A stretch of 64,000 bases of DNA from PALSA-894 sp034669145 (lineage in GTDB: Bacteria > Pseudomonadota > Alphaproteobacteria > Rhizobiales > Xanthobacteraceae). The stretch is from NCBI GenBank assembly GCA_034669145.1, contig JAXDNY010000223.1, positions 1-64,000 on the forward strand, given 5' to 3'. Position numbers and translations under genes: made by a program. Shown here piece after piece: positions 59,662 through 64,000 of the stretch (within the stretch, counting starts at the first letter, position 1; each line of letters begins with the position of its first letter). Below the pieces are notes generated by a model. That model did not search any database. It saw only the letters and a list, made by a program, of their open reading frames with translations, and was not told where the DNA came from.

Positions 59662-61269
59662 TCAATAGACGTCCTGCTGGTAGCGGCCCTGCTTCTTCAG
59701 GTCCGCCACGAAGGAAATCGCCTGATCGGCCGAGCGTGCGCCGTGCTGCGCCACGATGTCGACGAGCGCGCGCTCGACGTCCTTGGCCATGCGCTTGCCG
59801 TCGCCGCAGACGTAGACATGCGCGCCATCGGCGAGCCAATGCCACAGATCGCGGCCGACCTCGCGCATGCGGTCCTGCACGTAGAATTTTTCCGTGCCGT
59901 CGCGCGACCAGGCGAGCGAGAGGCGCGTGAGCACGCCCTTCGCCTTCATGCCGGCGAACTCGTCCTCATAGAAGAAATCGCAGGCCGAGCGCTGATGGCC
60001 GAAGAACAGCCAGTTGCGGCCTTTCGCCTTCACCGCCATGCGCTCGTGCAGGAAGGCGCGGAAAGGAGCGACCCCGGTGCCGGGGCCGATCATGATGATC
60101 GGCGTTTGCGGATCGGCGGGAAGGCCGAAGGCGTGCGCCTTCTGCACATGGACTTTCAGCGCGGCATTTGGCGGCACGCGCTCGCCGAGGAAGGTTGAGG
60201 CGACGCCGAGGCGCTGCCGTTTTGCGATTTTGTAGCGCACGGTGTCGACGGTGAGCGCGACGCGGCCGGGATCGACCTTCGGCGAGGACGCAATCGAGTA
60301 GAGCCGCGGCTGCAAGGGATCGAGCGCCTCGATGAAGGCTTCCGGGTCGGGGCGGATGCCGGGGAATTTCTCGATTGCGGCGAGCACGTCGAGCGCTGCC
60401 GCATCGCCGTCGGGGTCTTCGCCCGCGGCAAGCGCCTTCGCCTTCTGCCGCCGCGCGCCGCCGGTGAGATACGAATAGAGCTGGAACAGCATGTCGGGTG
60501 CGGGCGACAGCGACACACCGTCGATGAGAACTTCGCGCAGCGTGCGGCCGCCGATCGGGAAATCTGCCGGCGCGCCGAGCGCCATCATGACGGCCTCGAC
60601 CAGCGCGGGATCGTTGGTGGGGAAAATGCCGAACGAGTCGCCGACCGTGTAGTCGAGGCCGGTGCCGGCGAGATCGATCTCGATGTGGAAGGTTTCTTTC
60701 TCCGAGCCGGACTTGTTCAGGCGTGTGCGCGACAGGAACGTGCCGGTCGCGGGATTGTCGCGCGAGATAGCGCTCGGTGCTGCCGGCTCGGCGGCAACTT
60801 TCACCGCAGGCGCTAAGACGGGCGCCTTGCCGACCTCTTCGTACAGCGATTTGAGCATGCGGGCGGTTTCCTTGCCGCCCGGTACGCACAGGTTCAGCCG
60901 CTCTTCTTTTTTGGTGACAATGAGGTTGGAATAGTCCTCGCAATTGTAGCCGCACTGGCCGCAGTCCTGCTGCGCCATCGCGGCCATCATCCGGCGGCGC
61001 AGCGGCTTGCCTTCGGCAAGCTTCATGCGGTCCGGCATCGGCATGGCCTGGTCGTGCCACGGCGCTTCGCCCGAGTCGGTATCGCCGAATTCGTTGGTGG
61101 CGCCCGGCATCAGCGCGGCGCTCGCCTCGGGCGAGAGCGCGGTCACGCCCGCGCCATCGAGCGAGACGAGGCCCGCGAAGAAGCCGTTCAGCCATGCGCG
61201 CTGCTCGTCGGAGAACGGCGCAGTTTCGGGAACCAGCGAGGGGATCGGCGGCGCGACGGTCTGGCTCAT
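59662..61269 (-). CDS. CysJ-like NADPH reductase subunit with 4Fe-4S motif in place of the flavodoxin domain
   Basis: A 535-residue protein. After the same short helical extension as in CysJ (WLNGFFAGLVSLD) there is no flavodoxin. Instead residues 103-128 form a cysteine cluster C103-x2-C106-x3-C110-x17-C128 (DCGQCGYNCEDY; LNLCVPGG), like the 4Fe-4S motif of corrinoid/acetyl-CoA-synthase-type Fe-S domains. The FAD and NADP domains are then as in CysJ: PRLYSIASSPKVDPGRVALT, IIMIGPGTGVAPFRAFLHER, and a YQQDVY ending. It follows the nirA-like gene with an ATGA overlap, so it most likely passes NADPH electrons, via its cluster, to nitrite reductase, replacing ferredoxin. The electron partner is inferred from position. 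Confidence 0.88.
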   Translation of the reverse strand: MSQTVAPPIPSLVPETAPFSDEQRAWLNGFFAGLVSLDGAGVTALSPEASAALMPGATNEFGDTDSGEAPWHDQAMPMPDRMKLAEGKPLRRRMMAAMAQQDCGQCGYNCEDYSNLIVTKKEERLNLCVPGGKETARMLKSLYEEVGKAPVLAPAVKVAAEPAAPSAISRDNPATGTFLSRTRLNKSGSEKETFHIEIDLAGTGLDYTVGDSFGIFPTNDPALVEAVMMALGAPADFPIGGRTLREVLIDGVSLSPAPDMLFQLYSYLTGGARRQKAKALAAGEDPDGDAAALDVLAAIEKFPGIRPDPEAFIEALDPLQPRLYSIASSPKVDPGRVALTVDTVRYKIAKRQRLGVASTFLGERVPPNAALKVHVQKAHAFGLPADPQTPIIMIGPGTGVAPFRAFLHERMAVKAKGRNWLFFGHQRSACDFFYEDEFAGMKAKGVLTRLSLAWSRDGTEKFYVQDRMREVGRDLWHWLADGAHVYVCGDGKRMAKDVERALVDIVAQHGARSADQAISFVADLKKQGRYQQDVY

Positions 61270-63020
61270 TCGCCTGCCTCCGCGTCGAACATGGCTTTCA
61301 GCGCCTCGGTCTCATGGCGCTGGCTGAACGCGAGGAAAGTCTCATTGCCGTCGCGATGCGCGAGATAACCTTTGAGGATGCGCTCGACGGTGCGCGGCGC
61401 GTCCTCGGCCTTCACATCCCGGTAGATGTCGCGCGCCAGCGTCGCGTCCGGCCCGAAGCCGCCGCCGGCCAGCACGTGATAGCCGTCGACCGTGTCGCCC
61501 TCTTCGTTGATCGCGACACGCGCCGCGATCAGCCCGATGTCGCCGATGTAGTGCTGTGCGCAGGAATGATGGCAGCCGGTGAGATGGATGTTCACCGGCG
61601 TATCGAGCGTGACGCGCGGCTCGCACCACGCGGCGATCTCTTGCGCCTGCTCCTTGGTGTGCGCGGCGGAAAATCGGCAGCCGGTCGAGCCGGTGCAGGC
61701 GACGAGCCCGGCACGCAGGGCTGAGGCTTTCGTGGTGAGGCCCAGCGTCTCGATCGCAGCCTCGGCGAGCGCGACCTTGTCATCCGGCACGCCGGAGATG
61801 AGCAGGTTCTGCCACACCGTCAGACGAATATCGCCGTCGCCGAGATCGGCGGCGATCTTCGCGAGGCCGCGCATCTGCTGCACGGTGATCTTGCCGACCG
61901 GGAACACCACGCCGATCCAGTTGAGTCCGGCCTGCTTCTGCTTAGCGACACCGATATGCGCCGAGCGGTCGAACGTCGGACGCGGCTTGACGGCCTCGGC
62001 GGGAGCGCGCGTGAGCTTCTGTCCAAGCTTCTCCTCGACAGCGGAGAGGAATTTCTCAAAGCCCCAGGCGTCGAGCACGTATTTGAGCCGCGCCTTGTTG
62101 CGGTTGGTGCGGTCGCCGTGCTCGATGAACACGCGCACGACGGCGTCGGCGATTTTGGTGGCGTCCTTCGGGCGCACCAGTACGCCGGTGTCGCGCGCAA
62201 AATCGCGGTGCCCGGTGATGCCGCCGAGCACGAGACGAAACCAGATGCCCGGCGAGAGGCCGTGCCCGTCGAGCACCTCGACGGCCTGGAAGCCGATGTC
62301 GTTGGTGTCTTCCAGCACCGGAATGATGCCGCCGCCGTCGAAGCCGACATTGAACTTGCGCGGCAGGCCGTAGAGCGCGCGATCGTTCAGGATGTGGAAG
62401 TGCCATTCGCGCGCATAAGCGCGCGTATCGATCAGTTCTTGGGGGTCGATGCCGGCGGTGGGTGTGCCGGTCACGTTGCGGATGTTGTCGGCACCGGCGC
62501 CGCGCGACCACAGCCCGAGGCTCTCGATGCCTTCGACCACCTCGACCGCGTGCTTCGGCTCGATCTCGCGGATCTGCAAATTCGCACGCGTCGTCACATG
62601 CGCGTAGGGCCCGGCGCAGCGCTCCGCGAGATCGGCGACGCCCGCAAACTGCCAGTGCTTCAAAATGCCGTTCGGAATGCGCAGCCGGCACATATAGGAG
62701 TCCTGCGCCGGCGCAACGTAGAACAGCCCGTAGTAGCGCCAGCGGAAATTGTCGGCGGGCTTGGGCGGCTCGTTCTTCTCGGCCTGTTCCTTCAGCCGGT
62801 CGTAGGCATCGAACGGATGCTGCTCGCGCTTGAATTTCTCCTGCTCGGCGAGCTTGCCGCCCGCGGCCGTGACGCGGTCTTGCGCCTTGAGATGGATCGC
62901 GTCGGGACCAACCGGCTCGCTCTTGCCGCCAACCGCGCCGCGCGTTGCGCGCGCCGCGTTGAGGCCCGACACGAAGCCTTCGAGATAGCGCTTCTGCTCT
63001 GGGCTGAAGTCGCCGGACAT
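61266..63020 (-). CDS. nirA: Nitrite/sulfite reductase, NirA-type
   Basis: A 584-residue siroheme and 4Fe-4S protein of the ferredoxin-nitrite reductase type, reducing nitrite to ammonium. The four cluster cysteines are C442, C448 (ACTGSTGCRFS), C483 and C487 (TGCHHSCAQHY). Siroheme-contact stretches are AHVTTRANLQIREIEPKHA and IRLTVWQNLLISGV. The N-terminus (SPEQKRYLEGFVSGLNA) is the same kind of short helix as in the two reductase subunits of this cluster. Its start lies one base beyond the stop of the FAD oxidoreductase and its stop overlaps the reductase subunit start. The NirA label over CysI rests on length, the HHSC spacing and the flanking nitrate genes. Confidence 0.9.
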   Translation of the reverse strand: MSGDFSPEQKRYLEGFVSGLNAARATRGAVGGKSEPVGPDAIHLKAQDRVTAAGGKLAEQEKFKREQHPFDAYDRLKEQAEKNEPPKPADNFRWRYYGLFYVAPAQDSYMCRLRIPNGILKHWQFAGVADLAERCAGPYAHVTTRANLQIREIEPKHAVEVVEGIESLGLWSRGAGADNIRNVTGTPTAGIDPQELIDTRAYAREWHFHILNDRALYGLPRKFNVGFDGGGIIPVLEDTNDIGFQAVEVLDGHGLSPGIWFRLVLGGITGHRDFARDTGVLVRPKDATKIADAVVRVFIEHGDRTNRNKARLKYVLDAWGFEKFLSAVEEKLGQKLTRAPAEAVKPRPTFDRSAHIGVAKQKQAGLNWIGVVFPVGKITVQQMRGLAKIAADLGDGDIRLTVWQNLLISGVPDDKVALAEAAIETLGLTTKASALRAGLVACTGSTGCRFSAAHTKEQAQEIAAWCEPRVTLDTPVNIHLTGCHHSCAQHYIGDIGLIAARVAINEEGDTVDGYHVLAGGGFGPDATLARDIYRDVKAEDAPRTVERILKGYLAHRDGNETFLAFSQRHETEALKAMFDAEAGE

Positions 63021-63021
63021 G

Positions 63022-64000
63022 TCAGGCCGCCATCAGCGGAGCGGGAATGCGCTCGGCGAGCGCGCGGCCGAACGCGAGATCGTCGCGAATACTTTCGATG
63101 CTCGCGCCCGAACGGATCAAATCGAGATACCAAAGGCCGTCGGCGGTATCGCCGAACAGCACCGCGCCGGTCAGGCGGCCGTCGGCGATGACGAGCTTTT
63201 TGTAGACGCCGAGCCCCGGGTCGGAGAGCACGATCTCTTCGGTGCCGGCGCTGCCGAGAAAGTCGCCCGCCGAGAACACGTTGACGCCGGAGACTTTCAG
63301 GTTGGCCGCGAGCACGCTGCCGGGATAGCGCGCTGCGCGTCCGGTGAGGTAGTCGGCCAGCACGCGCGCCTGCTCGTGCGCCGGCTCGACCAGCCCGTAG
63401 CAGATGCCGCGATGCTCGGCGCATTCGCCGATCGCGTGGATGCCCGCAATGTTTGTTTCGAGTGCGTCATCGACCACGATGCCGCGGTTGATCGCGATGC
63501 CGGCGTCACGCGCCAAATCGGCGCTTGGCCTGATCCCGATCGCCACCACCACGGCGTCGGCCTCGATGGTGCGGCCGTCCTTTAGCACAACACCGTCGAC
63601 TCGATCCTTGCCGCTGATCTCGGCGGTATCTGCCTTGAGCACGATTTCGACGCCCATGGCCTCGACCGCGCGCCGCAGCATCGCGGCGGCTTGGCGGTCG
63701 AGCTGGCGCTCCATCAGCCGGTCCATCAGGTGCAGCAGGGTGACGTGCGCGCCGGCTTTCGCGAGCCCGTAGGCGGCCTCCAGCCCGAGCAGTCCGCCGC
63801 CGATCACCACCACGCGGTCGCCCGCGCCCGCGCGATGCCAGATGGTGTGGATGTCGTTGATGTCGCGGAATGTGATGACGCCGGGCAGCGACATGCCGGG
63901 GATCGCGGGCCGGATCGGCTGCGAGCCGGTGGCGAACACGAGCTTGGAGAATTCCAGTGACGCCCCATCCGCGAGCGTCACGCTGCGTGCCTTCGTGTCG
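63022..64000 (-). CDS. NAD(P)H/FAD oxidoreductase (NirB N-terminal-like), N-terminus outside the window
   Basis: The visible 325 residues are the C-terminal part of a pyridine-nucleotide-disulfide-type oxidoreductase resembling the N-terminal module of NirB and rubredoxin reductases: KLVFATGSQPIRPAIPG, the NAD-binding VVVIGGGLLGLEAAYGLAKA, the FAD-binding IRPSADLARDAGIAIN with a late DxxGIHAIGECAEH motif, and GVYKKLVIADGRLTGAVL. The C-terminal siroheme and cluster domain of true NirB is absent, since the frame stops at 63022. It may deliver NADH electrons for the NirA and reductase pair. No start is assigned because the frame is open to base 64000. Confidence 0.88.
   Translation of the reverse strand, partial: DTKARSVTLADGASLEFSKLVFATGSQPIRPAIPGMSLPGVITFRDINDIHTIWHRAGAGDRVVVIGGGLLGLEAAYGLAKAGAHVTLLHLMDRLMERQLDRQAAAMLRRAVEAMGVEIVLKADTAEISGKDRVDGVVLKDGRTIEADAVVVAIGIRPSADLARDAGIAINRGIVVDDALETNIAGIHAIGECAEHRGICYGLVEPAHEQARVLADYLTGRAARYPGSVLAANLKVSGVNVFSAGDFLGSAGTEEIVLSDPGLGVYKKLVIADGRLTGAVLFGDTADGLWYLDLIRSGASIESIRDDLAFGRALAERIPAPLMAA

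Overview
The window reads as a chromosomal segment of a GC-rich alphaproteobacterium, most likely of the order Hyphomicrobiales (Rhizobiales) near Bradyrhizobium/Xanthobacteraceae. The grounds are an RpoH-type sigma factor, a DUF1127 protein, an Omp25-like outer-membrane barrel, a CysI/NirA/NasA assimilation cluster and C/G-rich palindromic repeats at gene ends. Genus cannot be fixed from the sequence alone.

Left part (1-21.4 kb). At the edge is a minus-strand operon for an amidohydrolase, an Asp/Glu-racemase-family enzyme and the broken 3' end of an ABC-transporter ATPase gene. A VOC-family protein and tRNA-Glu(CTC) follow. A single-pass membrane protein and an RluD-like pseudouridine synthase are divergent, with overlapping start codons. 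Next is rpoH, with a sigma-32-like promoter far upstream and a perfect hairpin in its leader, and a strong terminator after it. Then come an outer-membrane barrel, a row of plus-strand accessory genes (LamG-like secreted protein, ornithine-cyclodeaminase family, superoxide dismutase, DUF1259 protein, six-cysteine secreted peptide, beta-propeller, GST, MFS transporter), a DUF1127 pair, a LysR regulator, and a minus-strand catabolic operon (Tat-exported amidohydrolase, metallo-beta-lactamase-fold hydrolase, ThDP enzyme). A frameshifted secreted-protein gene closes this part.

Centre (21.6-47.6 kb). This is the most unusual region. One gene of 18.9 kb encodes a protein of about 6300 residues. It carries N-terminal 110-residue tandem repeats, then cadherin/VCBS-like repeats, then alternating calcium-binding RTX blocks and right-handed beta-helix domains, and ends in a type I secretion-like tail. 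Converging on it across a shared bidirectional terminator is a two-partner secretion pair: a TpsB outer-membrane transporter and a TpsA exoprotein whose C-terminus is a complete subtilisin-type (S8) protease. Together they look like a cell-surface adhesion locus. No type I secretion ABC transporter, membrane-fusion protein or TolC is present in the window.

Right part (47.8-64 kb). After an MFS transporter and a GST comes a long minus-strand nitrogen and sulfur assimilation cluster. In transcription order it holds an NAD(P)H/FAD oxidoreductase (cut by the edge), NirA-like nitrite reductase, a flavoprotein reductase with an iron-sulfur motif instead of a flavodoxin domain, a 45-residue membrane peptide, a YeiH-type sulfate exporter, CysJ, CysI, NasA and siroheme synthase CysG. 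Siroheme from CysG serves both NirA and CysI. Palindromic repeats sit at three internal or terminal points of the cluster, and one supplies the last 14 codons of cysG.
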